A stretch of 64,000 bases of DNA, taken from assembly GCA_963754305.1 (NCBI GenBank), contig CAVWFR010000039.1, positions 25,542-89,541 of the forward strand. The letters run 5' to 3'. This document shows positions 42,832 through 51,935 of the stretch, one piece after another. The stretch is from DATEDA01 sp963754305. GTDB taxonomy: Bacteria; Pseudomonadota; Gammaproteobacteria; Burkholderiales; SG8-39. A program made the position numbers and the translations under genes. Within the stretch, counting starts at the first letter, position 1; every line of letters begins with the position of its first letter. Below the pieces are notes generated by a model. That model searched no databases. It was not told where the DNA came from and saw only the letters and a list, made by a program, of their open reading frames with translations.

Positions 42832-43707
42832 CTACTTCCTCGCGGCTCGCTTCGCCGGGGCAGCGCCTTGCGCGGCGCGCTTCGGCTCCTTGCGCGCCTT
42901 GCCTTCCGCCGGGCGGGCGGCCTCGGGCGAGCGCTTCTGCAGGCTCGCGCGGAGCGCCTCCATGAGGTCGATCACCTGCGCACCCCCGGTCGGCGCCTCC
43001 TCGGAGAGCGCGATCTCCTGTCCCTCGACCTTCTTCTGCACCGCCGCCTCGATCCGCGTCTTCACCTCGTCGGTATAGCTGGCCGGATCGAAGCTATCCG
43101 CCGCTTGCTGTTCGATGAGCTGCCGCGCGAGCTTCAACTCCGCATCGCGGACCTCGGTCTTCGGAATCTCGAGCTCGGCGATCGGCCGGACCTCGGCGGC
43201 ATAGAGCAGCTGCTGCATGACCAGCGCATCCCCGACTGGGCGCAGGATCACGATGTACTGCTTGCCGCGTGCGGCCCACCGTCCGAGCGCGCAGCGTCCC
43301 GTCTCCTGCAACGCCTTCGTGAGCAGGGCGTAAGGCTTGGCCCCGCCCTTGTCGGGTGCAAGGTAGTACGCCTTGTCGAAGTACACCGGGTCGACGCTCT
43401 CGATCGGAACGAACTCGGTGATCTCGGCCGCATGGGTGCCCGCCTCTTCCAGCGCCTTCAGCTCTTCAGGCGTGAAGATGACGTACTGGTCCTTGGCGAA
43501 CTCATAGCCTTTGACCGTGTCCTCGCGCGGCACCACCACCCCTTCCTTCGCGCACACGTACTGCTGCTTGAGGCGCGAGCCGCACGGCGGCTTGTGCAGC
43601 ATGTTGAAGGAGATCGCCCCGGCGCTCTGGGTCGCGGAATAGAGCTTTACCGGGATGGATACGAGACCGAACGAGACGGTCAGCGATGCGATAGATCGGG
43701 CAGCCAT
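42832..43707 (-). CDS. ku: Non-homologous end joining protein Ku
   Basis: 291 residues. Bacterial Ku homodimer that binds DNA ends and recruits LigD. Visible marks: ARSIASLTVSFGLVSIPVKLYSAT at the start, FNMLHKPPCGSRLKQQYVCA, KGYEFAKDQYVIFTPEEL, and YYLAPDKGGAKPYALL. The Lys/Ala-rich C-terminal tail (RPAEGKARKEPKRA) is typical and interacts with DNA and LigD. It lies 29 bases downstream of ligD on the same strand. Confidence 0.96.
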   Translation of the reverse strand: MAARSIASLTVSFGLVSIPVKLYSATQSAGAISFNMLHKPPCGSRLKQQYVCAKEGVVVPREDTVKGYEFAKDQYVIFTPEELKALEEAGTHAAEITEFVPIESVDPVYFDKAYYLAPDKGGAKPYALLTKALQETGRCALGRWAARGKQYIVILRPVGDALVMQQLLYAAEVRPIAELEIPKTEVRDAELKLARQLIEQQAADSFDPASYTDEVKTRIEAAVQKKVEGQEIALSEEAPTGGAQVIDLMEALRASLQKRSPEAARPAEGKARKEPKRAAQGAAPAKRAARK

Positions 43708-43736
43708 GGTTCATCGTCCTCTTCTGGGTCGGTACC

Positions 43737-46499
43737 TCAAGCCGGGGCCCGCTCGAGCGCCTGCTCCAGGCTCTGCTTGTCGCGGAGGCTATTCTGCCAG
43801 CGATCCCCCGTCCGCTCCAAGCGCTGCGGGGTATTTGTCAGCCGAAAATCAAGGGGATGGGCCTTCTCCAGCTCCTCCCAGGTCAGGGGCATCGACACCG
43901 GCGCCCCGGGGACGCCCCGGGGGGAGTAGGCCGAGTTCAGGGTCTTGCCGCGCACGTTCATGTTGTAGTCGATGAAGATCTTGCCGGTGCGCTTGATCAC
44001 AGCCCACTCCATCGTGATGTCGCGGGGATGCTGGCGCAGGAGGTGCCGCCCGACCATCTCGCAGACTTGGCGCGCGGCGTCGAAGTCGAGCGTGCGCTCG
44101 ATCGGCACGAACACGTGGAGCCCGGTCTTGCCGGAGGTCTTCACGATGGCCTCGAGCGCCATGCTGCGGAGCAACTCGCGCAGCCAGAAGGCGACCTCCT
44201 TGCCCTTTTGGAACGCCCTGAGATTGAGCTCCGGCTCCGCCCCCTTCGGCTCCTTGCCCGAGTAAATGTAGGGATCGATGTCGAACACCAGGTAGTCGGG
44301 GTCGTTCAGCACCGAGCGCTCCATCGCCGCCGCCGAGCTCGAAAAGTCGGTCCCGGCCGCCTTCGAGTCCGCCCCGGGCCGCGCCCTCGAGTGCCAGACG
44401 TGGAACTCGAGCGTCCCCGCCTGCGCGAGCCACAAGAGCGTCGCGAGATCGTTGCAGACCAGATATTCGTGCTGCTCCCCTTTGCTCTCCGAGTAGACCT
44501 CTATCGTCTGCACGAAGTCGGGCCGTGCCTGCTCCCAGTGCTTCTGAAAGAACCGCTGGCCATCGATGCCGTCCGGCATCCGGATCATCGTGAGCGGCCG
44601 GTCGGCGAGATGCGGGAGCATGAACCGCGACACGCGTGCGAAATAGCGCAGCAGGTCCCGCTTGGTGAGCGCCGGCTGATCGAGCCCGCGGTCGGCGGGC
44701 CAGTAGACGCGGTCGAGGTGCGTGAGCTTGATTTGCGCAGCGCCTACCGCGAGCTGGAACGTGGTGCGCTTGTCTTCGAGCTGCTGCAGCACCCGGTCGA
44801 CCTCCGTGGTGCCGGCCGGCGGCCGCGCTTCCGCGGCGCGCCGGCTTGCGACCCGCTTGACCGACTTCGGATCGACGTCGTCGCGCAGCCGCAGAAACAC
44901 CGGCGCGCGGAGGTGGCCCGCGTCGGTCCAATCGGCGAACTTCACCTCGGCGACGAGCTTGGGCGCCAGCCACGTCGCCGGACCGTTGAGCAGCGGCTTC
45001 TCGGTGAACGGGTACTTGGCGGTCTGCAGCGGGTCGGCGCGCCGCTTGACCTCGGCGAGCGTCGCCTCGTCGAAGCCGCTGCCGACGTGGCCTGCGTAGC
45101 GCAGCCGGTCCTTCGCCTCCCAGTGCCCGAGCAGCAGCGCTCCCAGCGGTGCCCGCGCGCCCTTCCCTTTGGTGTAACCGCCGACCACGAACTCCGCGCT
45201 CTGCGTCGACTTGATCTTGCGCCAGTGGCTCGCACGCTTCCCCGGCAGGTACGGGCTATCGCGCCGCTTCGCCATGATTCCCTCGAATCCGCTGGCAAGC
45301 GCCGCGGCGAGCAGCGCGCCGGCGTCGTCGTCGGCATGAACGAGCTGCACGCGCGGCGAAGGCAGGAGGCATTGCGCGAGGTAGCGGCGGCGCGCGTCGT
45401 AGCGCGCCGGCCGCAGATTGACGCCAGCGAAGTGTAGTAGATCGAAGCAACAGTACGCCGTCGGCGTCGCCTGCTCGGCGGCCGCGAGCTCGCGCGCGGT
45501 CTTCAGCTGCGCCCGGTCCTGTAAGGCGTCGAACGACGGCCGGCCATCCGCTCCGAGCGCGACGATCTCGCCATCAAGGACCATCGTGCTGACGAGTTGC
45601 CGGCCGAGCTCGGCGGCGACCTCGGGAAACACCGCGCTCAAGTCCAGGCCGCGGCGTGAGCGAAGCATCACGCGCTCGCGGTCGATGAAGGCGAGCACGC
45701 GGTACCCGTCCAGCTTGGGCTCGTACTGCCAGTCCGGCTCGCCGGACGTAGCGTCGCCGCTTTCGGCGAGCATCGGTGAGAGCTTCGCCGGGAACGGCTC
45801 CGGCGGTCCGGTCGGCGCGAGCGCCGCGGCGGCGACGCGCTCGCGCGCCGGCCGCCGTTTTAGCGCCTCGACGGCCATACCCGACAGGACGGATTCGCCG
45901 TCCGCCGTGACGTCTCCCGTGTCGACGAAGCGATCCTTGTGCTTGATGAGGAGCCAGCTCTTGCGGTCCGAGGTCCGCACCAGCGCGAACGAGCCCTTCA
46001 GCTTCACGCCGCGGAGGAAGAAGCTGAGCTTGCCCTGCGCGAGACCGGCAAGCACGCGGCGCTCGGCTTCTGCGCGATCGTGGAAGAAGTATTCGCTATC
46101 CTCGTCGGGCGAGTAGGCGCCGCAGTCCCAGACGATGACCTCGCCCGCGCCGTACTGCTTCTCCGGGATCACGCCCTCGAACGACGCGTAGTCGAAGGGA
46201 TGGTCCTCGGTCGGGACCGCGAGCCGCTTGTCGGCGGGATTCAGCGACGGGCCCTTCGGGACCGCCCACGACTTGAGCACGCCTTCGGCCTCGAGCCGGA
46301 AGTCGAAATGCAGCCGGCGCGCGGCGTGCTGCTGGACGACGAACAACAGCGGGCCGGACCGATCGGGCGCGGCCGCTGGTGCCGGCTCCGGCGTCGCCTC
46401 GAACGCGCGCTTCGCCGAGTATTCGCGCAAGGCGCCGCCGGCGGTTGCACGCTCTTTCTTCGGCGGCGCCTTGCGGCGCGGGGTGCCGCCGCCCTTCAT
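43737..46499 (-). CDS. ligD: ATP-dependent DNA ligase D (phosphoesterase-ligase-polymerase)
   Basis: 920 residues, three domains in the order found in Pseudomonas LigD. Phosphoesterase domain about 45-200 (VVQQHAARRLHFDFRLE, PSLNPADKRLAVPTEDHP). Ligase domain about 235-535 with the AMP-accepting Lys K262 in YEPKLDGYRVL and EGIMAKRRDSPY. Primase-polymerase domain about 610-910 with YLVFDIDP and KTSGKTGLHVFVPI. Seals double-strand breaks with Ku. The frame is open upstream; I choose ATG at 46499, which overlaps the DUF72 gene stop (ATGA). Confidence 0.96.
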   Translation of the reverse strand: MKGGGTPRRKAPPKKERATAGGALREYSAKRAFEATPEPAPAAAPDRSGPLLFVVQQHAARRLHFDFRLEAEGVLKSWAVPKGPSLNPADKRLAVPTEDHPFDYASFEGVIPEKQYGAGEVIVWDCGAYSPDEDSEYFFHDRAEAERRVLAGLAQGKLSFFLRGVKLKGSFALVRTSDRKSWLLIKHKDRFVDTGDVTADGESVLSGMAVEALKRRPARERVAAAALAPTGPPEPFPAKLSPMLAESGDATSGEPDWQYEPKLDGYRVLAFIDRERVMLRSRRGLDLSAVFPEVAAELGRQLVSTMVLDGEIVALGADGRPSFDALQDRAQLKTARELAAAEQATPTAYCCFDLLHFAGVNLRPARYDARRRYLAQCLLPSPRVQLVHADDDAGALLAAALASGFEGIMAKRRDSPYLPGKRASHWRKIKSTQSAEFVVGGYTKGKGARAPLGALLLGHWEAKDRLRYAGHVGSGFDEATLAEVKRRADPLQTAKYPFTEKPLLNGPATWLAPKLVAEVKFADWTDAGHLRAPVFLRLRDDVDPKSVKRVASRRAAEARPPAGTTEVDRVLQQLEDKRTTFQLAVGAAQIKLTHLDRVYWPADRGLDQPALTKRDLLRYFARVSRFMLPHLADRPLTMIRMPDGIDGQRFFQKHWEQARPDFVQTIEVYSESKGEQHEYLVCNDLATLLWLAQAGTLEFHVWHSRARPGADSKAAGTDFSSSAAAMERSVLNDPDYLVFDIDPYIYSGKEPKGAEPELNLRAFQKGKEVAFWLRELLRSMALEAIVKTSGKTGLHVFVPIERTLDFDAARQVCEMVGRHLLRQHPRDITMEWAVIKRTGKIFIDYNMNVRGKTLNSAYSPRGVPGAPVSMPLTWEELEKAHPLDFRLTNTPQRLERTGDRWQNSLRDKQSLEQALERAPA

Positions 46500-47224
46500 C
46501 GCGACGCTTGCCCCGCTCCGAGCGCCGCTTGCCAGAGCTTGGCGAAGCGCGCGGCGAACTGCGGGCCCAGCCCTTCGTCCTCGTGCTTGAAGTACACGTA
46601 CGCGCGCGTCCAGGGCTGCGCGGCAATCCGCTCGATCCAGGCGCGCAGGTCCTGGTCGCTGTACTCGATCCGGCGCAGGCGGAGATACCCGAACTTCCCG
46701 GTGGCGACTAGCGGCGGCGGATGACCGTCGTCCATGTCGGCCACGCACAGCATCGCGTCATGCGCACGCAGGGCCTCGTACACCGCCTCGTCCTGCCAGG
46801 AAACGTTGCGAAACTCGAAAGCAATCGGCCGATCCGGCGGGAGGGCGGCGAGGCACTCCTGGAGCCGCGCGACGTCCTTCTTCATGTATGGCGGCAACTG
46901 GAAGAGAAGCGGTCCGAGCTTCGGCCCGAGCACCGCCGCGCGCCGCACGAACTCGGCGACGTCCGCCTCGACCTCCTTGAGGCGCTTGTCGTGGGTGATC
47001 CGGCGCGGCGCCTTCAGCGTGAACGCGAAATGGCTGGGGACCTCGTCCGCCCAACGCGAAAGCATCGTCTCGCCCGGCATGCGATAGAAGGTGTTGTTGA
47101 TCTCGACGGTGGGAAAGCGCTCGGCGTAGAAGCGCAGCATCGCGTCGGCGGCGAGCTTCTCGGGGTAGAAGTTGCCCTTCCACTCCTTGTAGGAATACCC
47201 GCTCGTGCCGGCCAACAACTCCAT
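46496..47224 (-). CDS. DUF72-family protein
   Basis: 242 residues, TIM-barrel family of unknown function often found near DNA repair genes. Typical segments are LLAGTSGYSYKEWKGNFYPEKL at the start (read within residues 3-24), FPTVEINNTFYRMPGE, and the later FEFRNVSWQDEAVYEAL and YVYFKHEDEG. Its stop overlaps the ligD start by four bases, so DUF72, ligD and ku are probably co-transcribed. Confidence 0.9.
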   Translation of the reverse strand: MELLAGTSGYSYKEWKGNFYPEKLAADAMLRFYAERFPTVEINNTFYRMPGETMLSRWADEVPSHFAFTLKAPRRITHDKRLKEVEADVAEFVRRAAVLGPKLGPLLFQLPPYMKKDVARLQECLAALPPDRPIAFEFRNVSWQDEAVYEALRAHDAMLCVADMDDGHPPPLVATGKFGYLRLRRIEYSDQDLRAWIERIAAQPWTRAYVYFKHEDEGLGPQFAARFAKLWQAALGAGQASR

Positions 47225-47340
47225 CGCTCTACCTCGCGGCGTGTGATGCGCGCCGGCAATTTACTACGCGTCGGGTGTCCTCGCCGCAGGGCCTGAGGCA
47301 ATGCCCCTGGGGCCGTAGTCGCATAATCCGAGCATGGGCA

Positions 47341-47460
47341 CTCGCAAAGCTGAACTTCACCCTCCACGGCAAACCGGTATCGGTCGACGCCGACCCGAAC
47401 ATGCCGCTCCTGCATGCGCTGCGCCGCGACCCGGAGCTGAAGAATCCGCTGCTCGGCTCG
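47341..47460 (+). pseudogene. Remnant of a 2Fe-2S subunit of a xanthine/isoquinoline dehydrogenase
   Basis: About 40 codons reading LAKLNFTLHGKPVSVDADP and then MPLLHALRRDPELKN. This is the first strand-and-helix unit of small iron-sulfur subunits of molybdenum hydroxylases (CoxS/IorA type). It ends before the first cluster cysteines and has no in-frame start of its own. It is in the same frame as the TMEM175-like gene downstream, so a join with that gene's upstream region has occurred. Confidence 0.65.
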
Positions 47461-47514
47461 CGCGCATCAACAAGGGGATCGGCGTTGACTGAGATCGGCC
47501 ACGCAAACCACGTC

Positions 47515-48102
47515 ATGGCGACCAATCGGCTCGAGGCCTTCAGCGACGGTGTGATCGCGATCATCATCACGATCATGGTGCTGGAAATGAAGGTGCCGCA
47601 TGGCGCCGACCTTCCGGCCCTGGCGCCGCTGGTCCCGGTGTTCCTGAGCTACGTGCTGAGCTTCGTGTACATCGGCATCTACTGGAACAACCACCACCAC
47701 ATGCTAAAGCTGACCGAATCGGTCACCGGCGCGGTACTGTGGGCGAACCTTCACCTGCTGTTCTGGCTGTCGCTGTTGCCCTTCACCACCGGCTGGATGG
47801 GCGAGAACCACTTCGAGCGCTGGCCAGTCGTCTTCTACGGCACTAACCTGTTGTGCTGCGCGCTTGCCTACACCCTGCTTCAGACCTGCATCATCCGACA
47901 CCTGGGGTCGGAATGCCTGCTCGCGAGAGCCGTGTCGGGCGACCTCAAGGGCAAGGCCTCGCTGGTGCTGTACGTCGGCGGGATCTTGACCGCGTGGGCC
48001 GTTTCGGCGTGGGCCGGCTTGGCCTTCTTCGCGTTTGTAGCGCTGATGTGGCTGGTGCCCGACCGCAGACTCGAGAAGGCGATGGTCGAGCAGTCGAAAT
48101 GA
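47515..48102 (+). CDS. TMEM175/DUF1211-family potassium channel-like protein
   Basis: 195 residues with six hydrophobic segments. The family signature FSDGVIAIIITIMVLEMK is present in helix 1 (residues 8-25). Members form potassium channels in bacteria. A His cluster NNHHHMLKL follows helix 2, as in relatives. ATG at 47515 is chosen because it begins the family match; the upstream reading in the same frame is a remnant of another gene. No clear ribosome binding site. Confidence 0.85.
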   Translation: MATNRLEAFSDGVIAIIITIMVLEMKVPHGADLPALAPLVPVFLSYVLSFVYIGIYWNNHHHMLKLTESVTGAVLWANLHLLFWLSLLPFTTGWMGENHFERWPVVFYGTNLLCCALAYTLLQTCIIRHLGSECLLARAVSGDLKGKASLVLYVGGILTAWAVSAWAGLAFFAFVALMWLVPDRRLEKAMVEQSK

Positions 48103-48168
48103 CCTAGGCGCGACGCGCCTACGGACCCGCAGGGAGAAAACGGCTGGTGACGAGCGCCTTACATCGAC

Positions 48169-48780
48169 TCAGCCGAACCAGCGAGAGCGTCCCGGCCAGC
48201 GCTCGACGAGGTCGATGAACAGCGGGTCGATCCCCTTGCGGTCGGCGACAACCTCGCGAGCGAGGGGGCCGGGCTCGTCGTTGTAGGCGAGCAGCGAGAG
48301 ATCGGTCATGCGCATCGGGTAGACGATGCCGTCGAGGTGGTCGCACTCGTGCTGGAGGAGCGCCGCCCAGGAACTGTGCGCATCGTGGCCGTGGGTCTGG
48401 CCGTCGAGGTCCTGGTAGGTGATCTTGATGTGCATGAAGCGCGGTACCTTGCCGTGCAATCCGGGAATCGACAGGCAGCGCTCCCACGTCGGCGTTTTCG
48501 CCTCCGTTTTCGGTGCGATGACGGGGTTGATCATCACCGTCCACGGCCGGGGCTCGAGCCCGGAGCCTTCCGGGATGCGCGAGGCGATGATGCGATAGAC
48601 CACGACGCGCTTGCTCACGAATACCTGCGGTGCGGCGAGCCCGCTCGCACCGATGTCTTCCAGCGTCTCCTGCATGTCGGCCGCAAGCTGCCGGATCTCG
48701 GGCGCGGTGGGGTCGGGAACCGGCGCCGCCTTCTGCAGAAGCACCGGGTTTCCCATCTTGGCTATGCGCAGGACGGCCAT
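48169..48780 (-). CDS. def: Peptide deformylase
   Basis: 203 residues. Removes the formyl group from nascent proteins with a metal held by C102, H144 and H148. Motif 1 is ASGLAAPQV (Ala instead of the usual first Gly), motif 2 is ERCLSIPG (Arg instead of Gly after Glu), motif 3 is QHECDHLDG (intact). The variant motifs suggest a secondary deformylase rather than the housekeeping def next to fmt. I choose ATG at 48780 after GAGGAG; an upstream ATG at 48849 is possible. Confidence 0.9.
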   Translation of the reverse strand: MAVLRIAKMGNPVLLQKAAPVPDPTAPEIRQLAADMQETLEDIGASGLAAPQVFVSKRVVVYRIIASRIPEGSGLEPRPWTVMINPVIAPKTEAKTPTWERCLSIPGLHGKVPRFMHIKITYQDLDGQTHGHDAHSSWAALLQHECDHLDGIVYPMRMTDLSLLAYNDEPGPLAREVVADRKGIDPLFIDLVERWPGRSRWFG

Positions 48781-49299
48781 CGTCAGGTTCTCCTCTATCG
48801 GCGAGCTGTGATCCGCGACTCGAAGCCCCCGGCAGCGGGCGGAAGTCACGCACGAGCGGCCCGCTGAAGGGTAGGGCAGGCGGTTCAGGCTAACTGCAGT
48901 CGCTTCGCAAATCAGCCACTTGCAGCGCTTGCCTATCTCGAAGCCAGTTTATTTCAGTCACCCTCAAGGCCCACTCAATCTGGGCCAGACACATTTCTGG
49001 CGCCAGGCCGAATTGCGTTACTTAGCGTCCTCTAACCGCCGCGCGGACGACAGGCGTACGAGCCGCCCGAGAAACTCGAGTGAAGCCACAGCTGTCAGGG
49101 GACGTTCAAACCCAAGCAAGGTACGTTAGCGTACAGAACCGAGGAGCAATTTACGGTACTCTTTTTGCCGATACCCCGTGGTTTCGGTGCCCTCTGTAGC
49201 GGCCACACGATCTCAACCGGCGGTGCGCGGTTGGGGCGAGCGTTGCGGAACGGTGGCGGCACATCGCCGTGAATGCAGCTCAACATGAGGACTCATACC
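48781..49299. other. Gene-free stretch between def and the coiled-coil gene
   Basis: About 520 bases. Short open frames are present (for example 48920-49129) but lack ribosome sites and resemble nothing. The right end must hold the promoter of the gene at 49300; a palindrome at 49121-49134 is listed separately. Confidence 0.5.
49121..49134. promoter_or_regulatory. Palindrome, possible operator
   Basis: GTACG-TTAG-CGTAC, a 5-base inverted repeat 166 bases before the coiled-coil gene. It looks like a regulator half-site pair but I cannot name the regulator. Confidence 0.35.
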
Positions 49300-49590
49300 A
49301 TGAGCATGAAAGACGATTACGTCGCGATCATGGAATCGCAGATCAAGACCTGGGATGCTGAGGTCGACAAACTGAGCGCCAAAGGCGAGCAAATGAATGC
49401 CGAAGCGCGCGCGAAATACGCCGAGCAGCTCACGACGATGCGCGCCAACCGCGATGCCGCATACAAGAAATTGCAGGAAATGCAAGCGGCCAACGAGTCG
49501 GCGTGGCAGCAGATGCAAAGCGGCGTTGACGAGGCGTGGGCCACAATGAAAAGCGCCATGACAAAGGCGTCCGCTCTGTTCAAGCAATAA
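49300..49590 (+). CDS. Small coiled-coil protein
   Basis: 96 residues, almost entirely helical: heptad-like stretches KTWDAEVDKLSAKGEQMNAEARAKY and NRDAAYKKLQEMQAANESAWQQMQSG. No membrane segment or signal. I choose ATG 49300 with a GAGG nine bases upstream. It resembles short coiled-coil proteins linked to stress responses in other betaproteobacteria and cyanobacteria, but no specific function is known to me. Confidence 0.75.
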   Translation: MSMKDDYVAIMESQIKTWDAEVDKLSAKGEQMNAEARAKYAEQLTTMRANRDAAYKKLQEMQAANESAWQQMQSGVDEAWATMKSAMTKASALFKQ

Positions 49591-49768
49591 CCGGCAAGCG
49601 AGTGTGAGATCTGAGCACCTTGATCACTGACGGGGTCGACGGCGGCCGTATTTGCCCCGCGAGGCACGCCGGAGGACGCGCATTCGTGCCTGCGAGCGTC
49701 TAAGCGCAAAACGCAACCTGGCGGCAAGCGCAAGGAGGCTGGCGGTTGCAGGGGCGACCAGAAAGAAG

Positions 49769-49793
49769 AAGGGGCTGCATGATGCAACCCCTT
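49769..49793. terminator. Hairpin, possible terminator of the coiled-coil gene
   Basis: aagggg (49769-49774) pairs with cccctt (49788-49793), with further pairing inside. The T tract after it is weak. It lies 8 bases before a tRNA-like remnant. Confidence 0.35.
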
Positions 49794-49800
49794 CATTGAC

Positions 49801-49877
49801 TGGCGCGCCCGACGGGATTTGAACCCGCTGCGTTCAATGCCTTAGAGCGCGCTCCTTATACGATACGCGTCCGGCGC
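49801..49877 (-). pseudogene. Degenerate tRNA-like sequence
   Basis: 77 bases. Read on the minus strand it starts GCGCCGG and ends CGGGCGC-G-CCA, giving an acceptor stem with six of seven pairs and an encoded CCA. The T arm GCGGG-TTCAAAT-CCCGT is intact. The D arm and anticodon arm do not pair; the middle (GCTCTAAGGC) looks like a damaged arginine-type TCT anticodon loop. Not functional as read; may mark an integration site. Confidence 0.6.
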
Positions 49878-49898
49878 GAAGTTGGCTGTACTAGCGCG

Positions 49899-51809
49899 TC
49901 AACCGCGCGTCCTCAGCCACCCGTAACGCGTGTTGCTCCGGTAGCCGCCGGCTTCCGCGTACGATTCTTTGATCTTCGCCAGATTGTCGTTCGCGTACTG
50001 TGGGAACTGGCTCTCCGGGTGACCGGCGGGTCCGGCTGCCGCAGTGGAGGTGGGGGGCGGATACTCGAGGATCCGTTTCAGCTCCGGTGTGATCCGCTTC
50101 TCGTAGTCCTTCGGTACCGGTTTGTAGAACGCATGCCGGTGGTCGTCATCCCTCCGGTCGTGGTGATCGTGCCGGTCGTGGTGATCGTGCCGGTCGTCGT
50201 CTCGATCGTGGCGACCGTGGCGACCGTGGTCATCATGCCGCGAACCCAGGGCCACCGGCGGCAGCTTGTAGAGGCGCGCCGAATTCAGGCCGAGGATCTT
50301 CCGCTTGATCTCGCCGGTAAGTCTGGGATAGCCATACCGCCGACGCATCTCTTCGGGGATCTGGAACCGCCAGAACGCCTCGATCTGCCACTGCGGCGAA
50401 CCGTACCAGACCGCGTCCGAGCCGAAGACGACCCGATCCTCGCCCATGAACTTCAACAGCTGCCCCAGGATGTGCGCGCACACCGTCGGGAAGGTGATGA
50501 CGGTCGAGGCGAAAGTCGTACCGATTTCGGCGTACACGTTCGGGTACGGTGCCGCGAGCACCGCCATCTCGGTCGTCCAGGAAATGTCCGGCACGCCTTC
50601 CCGGAGAACGCCCGACTTCACCTCGTTCAGAGCGTTCAGAACCCAGAAACTCGGCTTGATGCAAGCGTGGTAGATGATGAAGTTGAACTGCGGCCAGTCG
50701 TGCGCGGCCCGCGGAATATCACTCGGGTGACCCAGCACCGGGTCGCTGCCGACGGCGGCGGTCTGCAGGCCCTTGTGGATGGACAGGTTCCTGAAGCCGG
50801 GGTGCTGCTTGAGGATACGTCCGCGGTTCTTGCGGGCGTATTCGTCGATCTTCTCGTACGTGGGATAGGCGACCTCCGGGTCGTCCAGCGCCCAGCGCCG
50901 CATGTCGCTGTTCGGATCGAAGTCGACCTTGGCGGCGCGGGCGATGTTGTACCCCTTCCAACAGTCCGGCCTGAAGCGCTCGATCTGCTCCTCGATGTAG
51001 TAGAGATTCCCTTTGCCGGTGTAGAGCTGGCCGTGGCCGAGCATCCGGGTGGAGCCTGCGAGCTTGTTCACCCAGTCCCGCGTGGCCATGGTCTGCTCCG
51101 CGGTCAGGATCTCGAACGCCTCGGATTCCTGAACGTTCTTCGGCGCCCGGGTTCCCCCGGTATCCGGAATGGCGGCGGAGTTGTTGTTGGTCATGATGGC
51201 TACCGTGACCTGGCTGTCGAGGTAGACATCCTTCATGTATTGAACGAGGTGAAAGTTTTCGTTCAGGTTCGGGAGCCCGACCAGGGCCGGGTTCCACGGG
51301 AAGTTCACGCGCCCGAGCTCGTCGGGCAGGTCGTCCGGGTTGTTGGTGCTGTGGTTGCCCTGCGCGATATCGCGGAGAGAATTCCCGGGCCCCGTCCTGC
51401 TCGAGCGGATGATGTGGGTCTGATCGTCGAAGATAAAGACGTTCCTCGGCACCCCGTTGCTCGCGTACGCCTCGGGGATCAGCATGTCGATGGGCCGTAT
51501 GTCGAAGAAGTGGCCGAAAACCTCGTTCATCGCGATGAACGATGCCGCAAAGCCGCCGGTGGTGGTGAGGAACCTGCGCCGCGACATCCCGAGCTTCTTG
51601 GCCGCCTGGTCGGAAAGCGCGGCGAGCCGCGCCTCGACTTCCTTCTGCTTGTCCGTCTGGCCGATCGGCATGTACTCGCCATTCGAGACCATCTGGGTCG
51701 GAATCGGCGAATGCGCCCGATCGGCATGATCGGCGGGGGCCAGTCTGGCGAGTTGCTCGTCGCTGAACCAGGAATCGTCTTCGCGCGTCTCGTGCTTGCT
51801 GCCTGACAT
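49899..51809 (-). CDS. Amidohydrolase-family protein with internal Tat motif and His/Asp-rich insert
   Basis: 636 residues. Residues 1-75 are acidic and Gln-rich; a twin-arginine motif SRRRFLT follows at 76-82 with a hydrophobic stretch, so either a long pre-sequence or a downstream start is used. The TIM-barrel amidohydrolase-2 domain ends with MGEDRVVFGSDAVWYG (near 465). Residues 523-559 are a His/Asp/Arg-rich segment (for example HDRDDDRHDHHDRHDHHDR). The C-terminal 77 residues return to normal composition. Substrate unknown. The His/Asp segment also appears on two other proteins of this region. Confidence 0.8.
   Translation of the reverse strand: MSGSKHETREDDSWFSDEQLARLAPADHADRAHSPIPTQMVSNGEYMPIGQTDKQKEVEARLAALSDQAAKKLGMSRRRFLTTTGGFAASFIAMNEVFGHFFDIRPIDMLIPEAYASNGVPRNVFIFDDQTHIIRSSRTGPGNSLRDIAQGNHSTNNPDDLPDELGRVNFPWNPALVGLPNLNENFHLVQYMKDVYLDSQVTVAIMTNNNSAAIPDTGGTRAPKNVQESEAFEILTAEQTMATRDWVNKLAGSTRMLGHGQLYTGKGNLYYIEEQIERFRPDCWKGYNIARAAKVDFDPNSDMRRWALDDPEVAYPTYEKIDEYARKNRGRILKQHPGFRNLSIHKGLQTAAVGSDPVLGHPSDIPRAAHDWPQFNFIIYHACIKPSFWVLNALNEVKSGVLREGVPDISWTTEMAVLAAPYPNVYAEIGTTFASTVITFPTVCAHILGQLLKFMGEDRVVFGSDAVWYGSPQWQIEAFWRFQIPEEMRRRYGYPRLTGEIKRKILGLNSARLYKLPPVALGSRHDDHGRHGRHDRDDDRHDHHDRHDHHDRRDDDHRHAFYKPVPKDYEKRITPELKRILEYPPPTSTAAAGPAGHPESQFPQYANDNLAKIKESYAEAGGYRSNTRYGWLRTRG
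50133..50243. repeat. Repetitive DNA coding for the His/Asp-rich insert
   Basis: Contains an 18-base unit (ggtcgtggtgatcgtgcc on the plus strand) repeated twice near 50158-50195 and further partial copies. It codes on the minus strand for residues 523-559 of the amidohydrolase. Confidence 0.7.
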
Positions 51810-51935
51810 CGTGTTTTCCCTTCTCGCCTTTAGCGGTGCTCGTGCTACTGCCGTGGGATGGCTGCCGAACGCTGAGCGCAGGCAACACCAAGTCTCCGGT
51901 CGCGAGCGATTCTAGGACTGTCGGGATCGATATCT

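Noticed and set aside
48920..49129. Small open frame of 69 codons
   Set aside because: No ribosome binding site, no recognisable fold, codon use unlike neighbours.
49801..49877. Functional tRNA gene
   Set aside because: D and anticodon arms cannot form; kept only as a tRNA-like remnant.
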